64,000 bases of DNA, taken from NCBI GenBank assembly GCA_028583405.1, contig CM053252.1, positions 38,537,240 to 38,601,239 on the forward strand. The letters run 5' to 3'. The notes beneath the pieces were generated by a model. The model had not been told where the DNA came from, did not search any database, and worked only from the letters and a program-made list of their open reading frames with translations. This document shows, piece after piece, positions 24,716-35,839 of this stretch (position 1 is its first letter; the number at the start of each line of letters is the position of its first letter). The stretch comes from Pogonophryne albipinna (taxonomy: Eukaryota > Chordata > Actinopteri > Perciformes > Artedidraconidae). A program made the position numbers and the translations under genes.

Positions 24716-25472
24716 ATGCCAACCAGGGGCGTCGCCTGGACCTGGAAACATTCGGGGCTTAGCCCACAGTGGCGGCGCTACAGTCAAATTTTCTACTGCA
24801 AGGCTCCCCACACGCACATACACAATTGCGCCATCTGGTGTCACAAACGTGTGCCTGCATTAGCTTTGTTACGGCAATGGATTGTGGGAGATTCTCATAG
24901 CACGTGAGGATCTCTTGAGGGTAAGGTGCCTGTATTATCTCGGTGGACAAAATGTATGTTTTTATTTTATAAGGACAATAACGTACTGTTGTGTTTGTTT
25001 AGTTTAATGTTAATTGTTTAATGATCACAGTCACAGCAACATGTTTTTTGTGTGAAAAACATGTTCTGAGTGATCTGTTGCCGAGGGGACACTACACCGG
25101 AGTTACATAAGCAGAGATAAAGTGCTATTTTGGGGGGAACTCACCTCCTCTGGGGTCCCCCAGGAAGATTTGTTCTAAATCAGCGATACTCAACCCGCGG
25201 CTCGCGAGCCGCATGCGGCTCCTTTAAGACTAGTTGCGGCTCTTTTAAGTCCCACTTAAAAAAAAAAAAAACATTGTCAGCAGAATTCATCAACATTTCA
25301 TTATCACTCACAAGTCACACATCAGTCATCACACACATCAGTCTATTAAGCCGCCCCCCCCATCCCTCTGAACAACCAATCACAAATTATTTCAGGTTTC
25401 GCGCTCTGATTGCAGGTGCGTGAGATAATTGCTCCGTCACACTGGGAAAACTAGCTTACAGCACTATGCAAA

Positions 25473-27334
25473 AATGGCAAAGGAATATAGGAAACGAAAA
25501 TATGAAGAGGAATATCGAACATTTAAAGAGGACTGGGAACTTGAGTTTTTTTCTTCGTCTCCACCGGTTCGGGAAAATGCATCTGCCTGCTTTGTGACAA
25601 CGTCATTTCACAATTTAAAAGGTCCAATTTGCAGCGCCATCACGACACAAAACACCCGAAGTTCAGTACCGACTTTCCGAAAGGTGGAGAGCTGAGGGCG
25701 GAAAAGCTGGCGAGACTCAAACAGAACCAAACTGCTCAAAAAAACTTATTCCACACTAATACGAGTGAAAGAGCGACAGAGGCATCCTACAAAATCACAC
25801 ATGAACTGATGAAAAAGATGAAGCCATATACTGATGGAGAAATGGTGAAGGATTGCATACTGCTGGCTTGTTCAACGTTGTTTCCTGAGAAAAAAGACCT
25901 GGAACGAGAGGCAAAAAAAATTCAACTGTCGGATTCTACTGTAGCTAGGAGGGCATCAGACATTTCAGAGAACATTGCACATACTCTTAAGGACAAACTG
26001 TCATCCGCTGAGTTTGTCAGCCTTGCAATGGACGAAAGCTTGGATATCAATGACAGGCCACAATTACTCATCTTTATCCGAGCGATCAACAGTAAGTTTG
26101 ACATTACAGAAGAACTGCTTGACATGGTTTCACTGGAAAATGGAACAACGGGCATTGAAATAAAAACCGCTGTGCTGGAAACATTAGAAAAGTTTAACAT
26201 TGGACCAGAAAAAAATCACAGCATTCACAACAGATGGCGCACCGGCGATGCTTGGTAAGAGGAACGGAGCCGTGGCTTTGCTGAAAGAAACGCTGAAAAA
26301 CGGCGGGGTTGCTGCTGAGGGTATTTTCTCATACCATTGTATTGTGCATCAACAAGCCTTGTTTGCTAAGTTCAAATGTCTGAATGAAGTGATGGCAAAT
26401 GTAATCGAAGTGGTTAATTATATCAGGGCCCGTGCAAGAAACCACTTACATTTTAAACTGCTGTGTGAGGAGTTTGACACTCACTATGGAGATTTGGTGT
26501 TACACACCGAGATCAGATGGCTGTCTAAAGGACGTATGCTTGCACATTTCATGGACCTGCTTGAACCCCTGAAATCCTTCATTGTCGGCCAAGGGGAGAC
26601 TTCCCGATTTTCCTTTTTGGATGATAAAGAGTGGGTGCTGTCTGTTGCGTTCCTGTGTGACATTACGCAGCACTTGAACAAACTTAATATCAAGATGCAG
26701 GGAAGAAACAAGACCGTGTATGAGCTCTACACGGCTGTCAGAGTATTTTCTGACAAACTGGATGTACTCGAACAAAGTGTCCGTGGTTCTGATTACCGTT
26801 TCTTCCCCACCGTGCAGAAAGTGGTGGCGATGCATGCAGACGCTCTCCTGCCCTGTCAATCACAATTCTGTGACGTGCTAACTGAGCTCAAGCAAAACTA
26901 CACATCAAGATTCCACGACTTCAAGGACCATAGCAATATTTTTCTACTTGTGAAAAACCCATTCCTGATTGAGGTCAATGAAATGAAGCAAATAAGCGAC
27001 CAGCTCGGACTTGTGCAGCTTCAAATGGAGTTCGTGGAGTTAAAGAGCTCAGATGAACTTCAGCGTCAGTTTCGGATTACAGATGTCGTGGACTTTTGGA
27101 AACTGGTGGGGCATCTACCAAATATCTCCAGACTGGCAAAGACGCATCATCTCAATGTTTCCGTCCACATACCGGTGTGAAGCAGCATTCTCTGCGCTCT
27201 CAAAAATAAAATGTCGCAACCGAAACAGATTGAGTCTGCAGCACACAACAGAGGCCCTTCGGATTGCCGTTTCCAGCGCAGAGCCCGACTTCAAATCACT
27301 TGTGCGGCAGAAGGAGTGTCAGAAATCACATTGA
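25473..27334 (+). pseudogene. Charlie-like hAT transposase, nearly full length, frameshifted
   Basis: Read across frames, this keeps the full hAT transposase layout. An N-terminal MAKEYRKRKYEEEYRTFKED block is followed by a BED-type zinc finger with CLLCDN and HHDTKH. The catalytic region has FVSLAMDESLDI (first Asp) and FTTDGAPAMLGKRNG (second Asp). The insertion region has YHCIVHQQALFAK and IRWLSKGRMLAHF, and the C-terminal dimerisation block has YRCEAAFSALSKIK. Three frame changes break it: near 25550 at a T run, near 26197 before the second Asp motif, and near 27110 before the dimerisation block. No other stops are needed, so inactivation looks fairly recent. The product would act in the nucleus on the element's own ends. 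Confidence 0.9.
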
Positions 27335-27372
27335 GTGTGAAGTAAGTACAACATTACTCTTCTGACAACCCC

Positions 27373-27960
27373 TGCTGTCTATAATCTGCTGTTATATGGA
27401 CTGTGATTATCAGTAAACATGCTGTCTGTTATCTGTTGTTATGGGCAGTGATGATCAGTAAACATGCTGTCTGTTATCTGTTATTATGGGCAGTGATGAT
27501 CAGTAAACATGCTGTCTGTTATCTGTTGTTATGGGCAGTGATGATCAGTAAACATGCTGTCTGTTATCTGTTGTTATGGGCAGTGATGATCAGTAAACAT
27601 GCTGTCTGTTATCTGTTGTTATGGGCTGTGATTATCAGTAAACATGCTGTCTGTTATCTGTTGTTATGGGCAGTGATGATCAGTAAACATGCTGTCTGTT
27701 ATCTGTTGTTATGGGCAGTGATGATCAGTAAACATGCTGTCTGTTATCTGTTGTTATGGGCAGTGATGATCAGTAAACATGCTGTCTGTTATCTGTTGTT
27801 ATGGGCTGTGATTATCAGTAAACATGCTGTCTGTTATCTGTTGTTATGGGCAGTGATGATCAGTAAACATGCTGTCTGTTATCTGTTGTTATGGGCAGTG
27901 ATGATCAGTAAACATGCTGTCTGTTATCTATTGTTATGGGCAGTGATGATCAGCAATGTG
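27373..27960 (+). repeat. 45-bp minisatellite, about 13 copies
   Basis: The unit contains GATCAGTAAACATGCTGTCT followed by GTTATCTGTTGTTATGGGC, 45 bases in all. Copies are nearly identical. A GATTATCAG variant recurs at about 27404, 27629 and 27809, spaced 225 and 180 bases, so blocks of 4-5 units were copied together. Because 45 is a multiple of 3 the frame stays open for 247 codons, but the 15-residue repeat looks like a by-product. Confidence 0.95.
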
Positions 27961-28174
27961 TGTTTTGTGGTTGCAGTGAAAATAATAAATCACAGTTATT
28001 GCACTGTACATTATGCTTTTCATTCCTTAGTAACATATTACTATTATCCATATTCTCAAATGCATAATGGTTTCAGGGAGGAAAGGAGCGTTTTTGGATT
28101 GTGGCTCTTGCAAAAATATTTTTTCGTCAATGTGGCTCCTGATTAGGACAAGGTTGAGTACCACTGTTCTAAAT

Positions 28175-29700
28175 GTTGAAGTTAAAAGCATCAATCTTGT
28201 GCAGTTTGAGAGCAACATTAAGAGATATGGATACATCTCTCAACACCCATATGTAAAAATAAATAATCAAAGAATCAGAATCTAGAAACGGGTTTATTAT
28301 TTAAAAACACTTAATTTTCCAATTAAATCATAAACTATGTCAAATTATTAGAAGTTGTTAGTAATCAGATTAAACAGAAAAAAGGGATGGAAGGAGGAAA
28401 TAATAATCCCTCATCACTTGTTGTTTCCTTCATCTCTTGTGCTTCCTTCATCACTTGCTGCTTCCCTCATCACTTGCTGTTTGCGATTGAAATTATCTCT
28501 TTTGCTGGCCAAACATGCTGGATGGAAAGCAGTGGTGTCTCACTTGCCTTGGCCCTGTATCTGCAGTCCCTAAATCAGTCATGTTACCCATTGACTCTGT
28601 CTGTTCTGGTGTTCCTGTTCATTGTTGTCTCCATTGTCGTTCTTGTCTGTTGTATCTCCTTCTTGTGTGTCCCTTTCTCCTGTTCTCCTTTCTTCATCCT
28701 CTACTCTGTTTGGCTCATCTGTGATGACTGTGTAGGTAAACACAAAGAAGTATGTAAGTCAATCAGTTTCCAGCTCTGTCAAATAAATGAATTTCAAGAT
28801 ACACAAATGTGTCTTCATTAAAATGAGTGTCACCACACTGTCACAAAATGTAATACTAACCAATTGAAAATAGTTAAATTTACATTGGAAACCTCTTGTA
28901 GATATCACTGTTAAGAGTAGTTATCTGCCAATAGGACAGAATCATTCCTATACAAATGCAGTTTGAGTAATTCACTTAATATATTCACTTAACACTTTAA
29001 TATAGTCATTTTCACTTAATACTCTAATATAGTAATTTTTCTGCATTCAAAACTAAGGAAAGCTGTACAATTTGACATGATAATGAGGAAAAAAGGCCTC
29101 CGACAATGCAGATCATTTTTTGATCATATCAATTTTAAGATGGGGGTCAAGGCTTAATATTTGGGAGCATAGTGTCCCTTGCCCCCTTTCAGGAGCCCCA
29201 CTGGATTAGCTTTGATCTGAAATATTTGTATAAAAAACTTGTTAGCTGGCTGTCCATCTCATAATGTATTGTTCACATAGAAACTAGCTGTCAATAGGAA
29301 ATATCAATCAGAAGAATTATAATTTCATGCAAAAATCTGTCACAAAAAGAGGTTGTACATTTAAATTCAGGTGTTGTTATGGCAACGTCAGTGGCCAAAC
29401 AGCCACATTTACTGCTGAAAATATGTTTAAACATGCTGTGACACGCAGTGGCAACTATGCCACCATTTCAGCTGACTTTTCCTCAGAAATACCGTCACAT
29501 AACATCCATATTTCAGTGCTAGGTTGATGCTTAGCTAAGCTAACTATGAAACACTTTAACTGACAGGACTCAGGATTAACTGTGTACTGTAAGGTAGCTT
29601 CTAGCTTCATGTCGAACACTGACAGTAAGTCAACATTTCCCAGAGAGCTTTCTTTGAAATCACCAGGTAACGCTAAAAAACACAACATTTAGATTGTATG
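28175..29700. other. Interior of the 5.5-kb hAT, non-coding
   Basis: It starts with a family A fragment (GTTGAAGTTAAAAGCATCAA) to about 28290. Then a short CTTCATCACTTGCTG-type repeat lies at 28410-28480, with A+T-rich DNA after it. ORFs here lack recognisable domains. Confidence 0.5.
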
Positions 29701-30587
29701 ACAAAGTGTTTATTTAATATATCTGGCTAGCTATAGCTACTTGCTAACGGTTTAGCTTACCCGCACGATTCAAAAATAACGTCAACGTAGCTATAATTTA
29801 TGCTTTGCTTACATGTTTGCAGAACTTGTAAGTTTACTGACATTTACATACCTTGTTCACCTGGCTCAGGTGGTGGCTCTGGGGTTGTTGTGTGAGCCAC
29901 CACTTGAGAACTGCCGTCTTTTTTATTAAAAAAATGTCTAATGTACATCTTCAGAAACTCCGCGTCCGCGGCTGAAAGTTTAAAGTTAAAACACTGTCAC
30001 AGAGGAGAGGTAGCCTACGTACCTGTCAGCCAATAAAACACGTTTATTTCCATGCAACTCTCTGATTGGTCTGGTGGCTCTGTTGCATTCACTGAACACG
30101 GGAAATTACAATTCTGCCGTCCTCTAGGTAAAGTACGGTTAATGTATTATATTATTGAGGAAGAATTTGTCCGGGGCTAAAGAAAAAACATCCGGGGCTT
30201 TACCCCAGGCGACGCCCATGATGCCAACGAGGTTCTGTTTCCTGTCTTGTGAGGGGAAATCTTCAATGTATGCCTTACTGAGGGCAGAACCACGACGAAG
30301 TCAGTGGTTGACATTTCTTGTTAACACTGTTCCTTCAGATGTTCGAGCCGGTATTCTTTCACACACACATACGGGTATTGGGCCGAGGGCGACACCGTAC
30401 TTCCGGTATCCGCCATTTTACGCGAGGTGCAAGCAGGCCGAGGGTTTAGCCGTACACCGTCTAGGTGTTGCTAAGCTTCCTGTACTGAATATCATAGTCT
30501 ATTGCCTTAATCAATATCTAGTCAACTCTAAAATACCACATATATGCAATGGCATGATAATATTATTGTGACAAGTGGGGTATTCAC

Positions 30588-30815
30588 CTGGTGTTTCCAA
30601 AAATTAGACGTAGATGCAGCCAAAATCGACGAAGGCCACTTTCGAGGGTCGTTTTTCCATACATCTGCAGGCAGTCTGTAAGGGCAATCCGACAACCCAC
30701 ACAGCTCTAGTTTACGCTGGTAACGACCTAGAGCACACCCCTCAAGTCCAGAGATGTAATCCGAAGACATGCAGCGATTTCTTCGGTCGTTAATTCAGAA
30801 AAAAAACGTAGTGTG
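30588..30815 (-). pseudogene. N-terminal exon of a teleost multi-copy, mobile-element-type gene
   Basis: On the minus strand, one frame gives ELTTEEIAACLRITSLDLRG. After a shift near 30745 the next frame gives GRYQRKLELCGLSDCPYRLP and then DVWKNDPRKWPS. A long-repeated fish protein family starts with this order (SLDLRG, then YHRRL, CPYSLP and RKWP) and in longer members is linked to nuclease/SWIM-type domains; that link is from memory. A donor-like CAG|GTGAAT sits at 30588/30587. The frameshift marks it as broken. No downstream exon was found to the left. Confidence 0.5.
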
Positions 30816-30910
30816 CTTTGCCTGGCTACGTTAGCTAGCTGTTTATATTTGCACCTCCAGGATATTTGCACCTCCAGGAAAATGGCGTATTTATATATAT
30901 ATATATATAT

Positions 30911-31964
30911 TAGGGCTGTCAAACGATTAACATTTTTAATCAGATTAATCACAGCTTAAAAATTAATTAATCATGATTAATCACCATTCGAACTATGTCC
31001 AAAATATGCCATTTATTTATGTATATTGTTGTGGGAATGGAAAGATAAATGAAAGAAGGCGGATATATCCATTTAACATACAGTATCTATGTTTATTATA
31101 ACATTTTTCTGTGTGTCAAAATGAAAGACAACCCACACACCTATCTATCATCAAACCGTGGGGTCTTAATTCATCCGTTCTATCAACGGGGGAGTACATC
31201 AGGAAAGTCGACAGAGGGGGGGGGGGCGGCGGCGGCGGCTAGTGGAGTACTTCGTGACCACAGAGTGTGAACGTTGTGATCAGCTGTTTTAGCGCAGTTC
31301 TCCAGTGAAGAGGGGGGGGAGTCTCCCTCCGCAGCCGGTTGGCGTAGTTTTGGCACAATTCCGTTGTACAGGCCGACGTTAATAGCAGCCCTGTCTGTGC
31401 ACACGGAGACCGACTCTGTCGTCCGGTGATCTAACCGCCTTCTGGAAAAGCTTCACAAGTACGTCGGTACGCAAATGCGCTTTGTGATACAAGTGACGGT
31501 ACGCATTTCAGATTACGCACATAACCTGCGTACCAGTTATGTGCACCCCTGTACTACAGCAAAAGTATTCTCCGTCGGGACTTCCTGCAAAAACACCACG
31601 CCGTTATCTTGATTCTGATTGTCCAGAAGACATTATCAAAGATGTTCTATTGAGAAGACGATCACTACGTGACAAAAGTTTTCAAAACCGTGGCTACTGA
31701 AATCAATCTTACTAACTGCTGTCTGTGCAATTTACTCCGCGCGAGTTGGCAGACTTTATTTTGCTTACTTTAACATCATTTTTCATGGTGGGGCTAAGCC
31801 ATTTCTTGGTATGGGTGTAGCCTACCCCAGCCATACCCTGGCGCTGCCACTGGTGGCACGTATGGGGCGGGCCATTCTGCACATGCGTTAAATGCGTTAA
31901 ATATTTTTAACGCAATTAATTCAAAAAATTAATTACCGCCGTTAACGCGATAATTTTGACAGCA

Positions 31965-31967
<3 letters not shown>
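30911..31967. mobile_element. TIR element, copy 2 (copy 1 at 9912-10985)
   Basis: The ends are TAGGGCTGTCAAACGATTAA and ATTTTGACAGCACTA, better preserved than in copy 1. It again sits between TA repeats (30892-30910 and 31968-32018). The interior matches copy 1 apart from small indels around a GGC-rich run at 31218 and a deletion near 31690. Non-coding. Confidence 0.85.

Positions 31968-32019
<52 letters not shown>
31968..32019. repeat. TA microsatellite
   Basis: A pure (TA)n run of about 52 bases directly at the right end of the TIR element. Confidence 0.95.
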
Positions 32020-32022
<3 letters not shown>

Positions 32023-32064
32023 GCGCGTTGCATTGTGGGTAGCTCGTGACGTCACTGTGTGTGA

Positions 32065-32205
32065 AAGAATTGTACTGTGTGCACCGCATTTCACGGACCA
32101 AAGCTTCGCAAACATTGCAGCGATTCATATGCACAGCCTAGGACACTGAAGGACGATGCTGTTCCTACTTTGTTTGGACCAGCGGGAGATTCGGGTACAC
32201 AAACT
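32065..32205 (+). pseudogene. THAP zinc-finger remnant, first exon
   Basis: ERIVLCAPHFTDQSFANIAA in one frame is followed, after a 1-base shift near 32145, by LKDDAVPTLFGPAGDSGTQT. C-x2-H-F and AVPTLF are the hallmarks of the C-terminal half of the THAP domain, a C2CH DNA-binding zinc finger. The exon ends at ACT|GTAAGT (32205/32206), a strong donor in phase 0. The first two Cys ligands are not seen; the 5' part may have been lost to the TA repeat and TIR element just upstream. The frameshift argues against function. Confidence 0.65.
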
Positions 32206-32800
32206 GTAAGTATCCATTGTTGTTTGTGTATTTATGATGTTTAAAACAAACAAGGTATCTACCACGACTGTTTAAATGGGTAAACGTTGTTCGCGCTGCT
32301 AAGCCATTGACACAGTGCTAACTGGGCTAACTAAGTTGCTAGCTTTTCCATATATCAACTCCAATGTCAGCAGATGGCCTTACATGTATCTCATAGCAGG
32401 AGAATGTCTGCATTCACACACAAAATACTCATAGACAGTATACTCCGGGTGATTTACCGTACGGTCAGTACATTATAGTTGGCGTTCCTAGCGTGTATGC
32501 TACCGAGCTACCGTTCCTAGCGTGTATGCTACCGAGCTAAACAAGAAGGCTACCAAGAGCTAGACATGCTAGGGAAAACATTGTTTTTATGCCAGCTACA
32601 ATGAATGACCGAACGTAGCAGACTACCCGTATAAGATTGCAATTGTAAACATGTTCTTGTTAGCCTAGACTAGCTGTTGTTCATAGTAGGTTGGCATATT
32701 ACACTGAACAACTAGCAAACGTAGGTTAGCATATTAATCTAGCTGGCAAGCTAACAAACGTTTCTCTAATATTTTGTGATTTGCATTTGATTTCGTCCAG

Positions 32801-32851
32801 CCAGATCGGGAAACTCCTGGCGTATCTGGCGGACAACACATGACGGGATGA
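32801..32851 (+). pseudogene. THAP remnant, second (terminal) exon
   Basis: An acceptor tract ends in TTTCGTCCAG at 32800. Splicing from 32205 keeps phase 0 and gives PDRETPGVSGGQHMTG and a TGA at 32849-32851. An AATAAA follows at 32973-32978. The unit thus looks like the end of a short THAP gene or a THAP part of a transposon gene. No catalytic domain follows. Confidence 0.5.
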
Positions 32852-32972
32852 CCACTCTGATGCCTCGTCCTAAAGAGCCCCGGCACCAGCTTACAAAGCT
32901 GCGATAGGCAAGATGCCGAAAACTAAAAATATATATGTATATTTACACATGTTCATTTTGTACATTTCTAAA

Positions 32973-32978
32973 AATAAA
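32973..32978 (+). terminator. Candidate poly(A) signal of the THAP unit
   Basis: AATAAA about 120 bases after the TGA of the terminal exon, followed by a T-rich stretch. Confidence 0.4.
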
Positions 32979-33044
32979 GTTTGAAAACCATGATTTGATT
33001 TTTCATCAAACACAGTAGTAGTTTATTACAGTTCAAAATAACTT

Positions 33045-33815
33045 GGGTGCATTCACACCAGCCTTTTATAATCCGGTTGAATCGAACCCTGGTGCGTTTA
33101 GCCGCTTGGTGCGGTTCATTTGGGTCGGTGTGAACACAGTATGAGACCTCTTAAGTGAACTAAACAACCGGACTCTGGTCCGCTAAAATAGGTGGTCTCG
33201 GAGCGCTTGCTTGCGAACTCTGGAGCGGTTCATTGCTGGTGTGAACGCAGTCCGCACCAAAACATAGGAAGCGTAGTATTTACGTGTCACAAGAACGCGG
33301 ATGTCTTCAAAAATCTTTAGCGAAAGAGTCTTCCAAGACATCCGCGGTTGTTTAGTTAAAGAGTGAAGCAGAATTAAGTTTTGAACAGTAAAGTAAAAAT
33401 TCTTCGTCAGCTACATAAAATGAAGAACCCCTGTCGTCGGTGAAACACCCCTCCTTACTGCAGAGCGTCTCTCATTATATGTGTTATAATGTTTTTTAAC
33501 GGACGTTGTCTGATTATATAATCATATGCGCGGGCCGTTAGTGTCTGTTGATCTCCAGATTAACAGCAGCATGAGAATAACCTGCCGAAAGTGCCGATGC
33601 TCCATGGCGGAGGCTCCGGTAGAAATTGCCGGGATTTGCGTTTTTTATCCCCTTAATGTCTCACCAATTGTTGAACAGCATTTCCGTGCACATGACTTGT
33701 GTTTACAGTTTATAGTCCGTTTGAGTTTTGCCCGTGTGAATGCAAACCGAACCTTCTGAAAAAACTGTGGTCTGGTGCGCACCAGAGAAGCGGACTATTA
33801 GGTGTGAATGCACCC
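33045..33815 (+). mobile_element. TIR element with perfect 15-bp ends (inverted copy at 2440-3240)
   Basis: It begins GGGTGCATTCACACC and ends GGTGTGAATGCACCC, a perfect 15-base inverted repeat. Inside are more short inverted motifs such as GGTGTGAACGCAGTCC. No coding capacity. TSD unclear. Size and terminus are MITE-like. Confidence 0.85.
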
Positions 33816-33818
33816 TTA

Positions 33819-34418
33819 CGGAGCGTCCACACAGCAGCGTGCGTTGACGCTTGGCGGTGGGCGTGTCTGAAGCTTGGGGATTTTTTGCGACCAACGCGAC
33901 CAACAACCAATCACATGAATCTCCCGCCCCCGACATACAAAGCAATAGCAATGTTAAAACGAAGTAAACTGGATATAAAATCCCCAAACAGGCGAAAACC
34001 TACCAGTTTCACCCACGGTCTCTGCCACCTCCCTCCATGCCTCGCTCCTCCGGTTTGTATCCCGGTAGATGAACAGAGACTGATCATACAGCACCGGGTG
34101 ATTCACTACCGCTATAATGAATTTTCCCTCCATTTTTTGGAATATGAGGAAATGACCTGCGTAGTCTCTCCCAGCATACACACGGTTTGATTGGCTAGCG
34201 CTTGTACTGGCAGATTTGCATAAACGGGATTTCATTGGCTGACGCTTCTGCCGAGGCGCCAAAAGTTGAACATTGCTCAACTTTTGAAGCGAGCAACGCC
34301 AGCAACGCTCCACGTCGCTTCCCAAAATGCAGTTCGGCTAAAGGTGACGTCACCCCATTCAAAGTGAATGGGAAGAAGCGTTGCAAGCTTCAACGCACGC
34401 CGCTGTGTGGACGGGCCG
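33819..34418 (-). mobile_element. PIF/Harbinger non-autonomous element, TTA TSD
   Basis: The left end is CGGAGCGTCCACACAGC, the right end GCTGTGTGGACGGGCCG, and TTA flanks both sides (33816-33818 and 34419-34421). A 3-base TTA TSD is typical of PIF/Harbinger. It is 600 bp long and carries a remnant of the DNA-binding accessory protein on the minus strand. It abuts the previous TIR element directly. Confidence 0.88.
33985..34133 (-). pseudogene. MADF-domain remnant of a Harbinger accessory protein
   Basis: Minus-strand translation gives FIIAVVNHPVLYDQSLF then YRDTNRRSEAWREVAETVG, which matches the start of a MADF/Myb-like DNA-binding domain: L/I-x-x-V-x-x-H-P-x-L-Y-D, then K/R-x-x-x-W-x-x-V-A. 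Only the first two helices remain. The reading then runs into the element's own non-coding sequence. In PIF/Harbinger elements such a second protein helps transposase nuclear import and end binding. Confidence 0.7.
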
Positions 34419-34421
34419 TTA

Positions 34422-34752
34422 CTCTTCTTCCTACGCCTCAAAGGCATAGACTGTATATTGTTGATCTGTGCTGGTTCTCTCGCGTCCAGGAAAAAGTTTA
34501 AAAAATAAGAGACAATGGAGTCTCTGAAAAGGGTCAAATTGGTTACTTTAATTAAGTAGCGTGGTAATTAAACAAACAGAAGGTAGTGGGACAAAACAGC
34601 TGTGTTCCCGAGGCTGCAGCGATGGAAAGAGAGCGATCAACCCTCGCCCGCTAGCTATATATCTCATCCGTGACTCCTCCTCTCATGGCTCCCGTGGAGT
34701 CGGGGGTCCTCCCTCCGATTTCTTCTATGTCCGATATCGCGTAAAACAGAGG
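34422..34752. other. Unassigned
   Basis: No gene or repeat termini recognised between the Harbinger element and the next hAT. Confidence 0.4.
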
Positions 34753-35520
34753 ATTAAGACCAGGGGTGCCCAACCTTTTTTGAACCGAGAGCTACTTTTA
34801 AAGTTGCCAGTCTGCCGAGATCTACCAGTCCAAATAGAGAGGCGTAGCCATTACTGACAGCCTACTACCAGGTAAATACACACTTCTACTTGTATAAAAC
34901 TGACCTTTGTACGATGAATACTTCATAAAATACTGCAGATCCTTTATCGTACCTCTTTCTAATCTACACACATACAAGTATTTAACTGAAGTTACACAAC
35001 AGTGTTGTTGATACAGAGTTGGAGTGTATTCACACGTCACACTACAGTGGGTAATGTTTTCAAGAAACATTGAACAGTGCTGCCACATATGACACAGGGA
35101 AAAAAGAAAAGACTGAACCCTTTCTTTGCCATTATATAAAAATAGTGTTGCTACAAAAGTATAAATTAGACTTACTAATAAGACAACTCAGATCTGAAGC
35201 TACACAGGAATCTGCTGCCAAAGTGCAATAAAAAAGACAAAATTAATAGAATCAAACCCTTTTTTTTTGCATTTTAGTAGATTATAAAAAGAAATGCCTT
35301 TAAAATAGGATGCAAGCAACACTAGTTTCTTAACCTGAATTGATAATAGACTATAATCAATTTAAACAGAACAGATCTTAATGTTTGCATTCTTATACCA
35401 TTTTGTACAATAATTATAATTAATAAGTTCAAACAAACTAAAACTTACAGCTGATTAATAATGGTATCTAACTTGAGTTTTTATTATATCAAAAACCTGT
35501 TGAAATGCTACTGTTATTTT

Positions 35521-35700
35521 TACTGTCCCCCAAAAGCGCGTCGGCAGCCTCCAGGAATGCTTCTTTCACAACTTTTAAATCAACACTTAAAACTCACTTT
35601 TTCTCTCTGGCTTTTTAGGCTTCTCTTATCAAGAATAACTTTTACCCAAGACCTTTTCCCTCTCTAACCTCTCGAGTTTTATTAGAGGGAAACGGTTTGC
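35521..35700 (+). mobile_element. Second LINE 3'-end fragment
   Basis: ACAACTTTTAAATCAACACT followed by TAAAACTCACTTTTT encodes TTFKSTLKTHFF, the conserved last segment of L2/Rex-like LINE ORFs. Here it lies upstream of the L2 RT domain, so it must belong to another copy or a rearranged one. Confidence 0.5.
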
Positions 35701-35839
35701 AGAGTGGCTTAGACAGGCCGGGGAGTGTTACGATTCGTAGACACAGCGTACCTCCCTATCTCTCATCAATTTCCAACTAAGGCTCCAGTGGGGACCTTGT
35801 TCCCTGAGTGTGCCTCTTCACCTATGTTTCTTACTCTCT

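Larger units (their letters stand above)
25181..28166 (+). mobile_element. Charlie-like hAT with decayed transposase, 8-bp TSD
   Basis: The termini are CAGCGATACTCAAC and GTTGAGTACCACTG, inverted with two mismatches. The exact 8-base TSD TTCTAAAT lies at 25173-25180 and 28167-28174. Subterminal GCGGCTCGCGAGCCGC is palindromic. The element is 2986 bp long and carries a transposase pseudogene followed by a 45-bp minisatellite. Its host is a family A fragment: joining the flanks restores that family's sequence across the TSD. Confidence 0.95.
24724..30220. mobile_element. hAT element, 5.5 kb, enclosing a second hAT
   Basis: The left end CAGGGGCGTCGCCTGG and the right end CCAGGCGACGCCCATG pair with one mismatch. 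The exact 8-mer ATGCCAAC flanks both sides (24716-24723 and 30221-30228). Subterminal CGGGGCTTAGCCC and CGGGGCTTTACCCC also pair. Apart from the inner hAT at 25181-28166 no transposase is apparent. The body includes family A fragments on either side of the inner element. Confidence 0.9.

Noticed and set aside
27403..28146. 247-codon ORF with a 15-residue repeat
   Set aside because: Minisatellite in the non-coding 3' part of a hAT, with no start context and no conserved ends.
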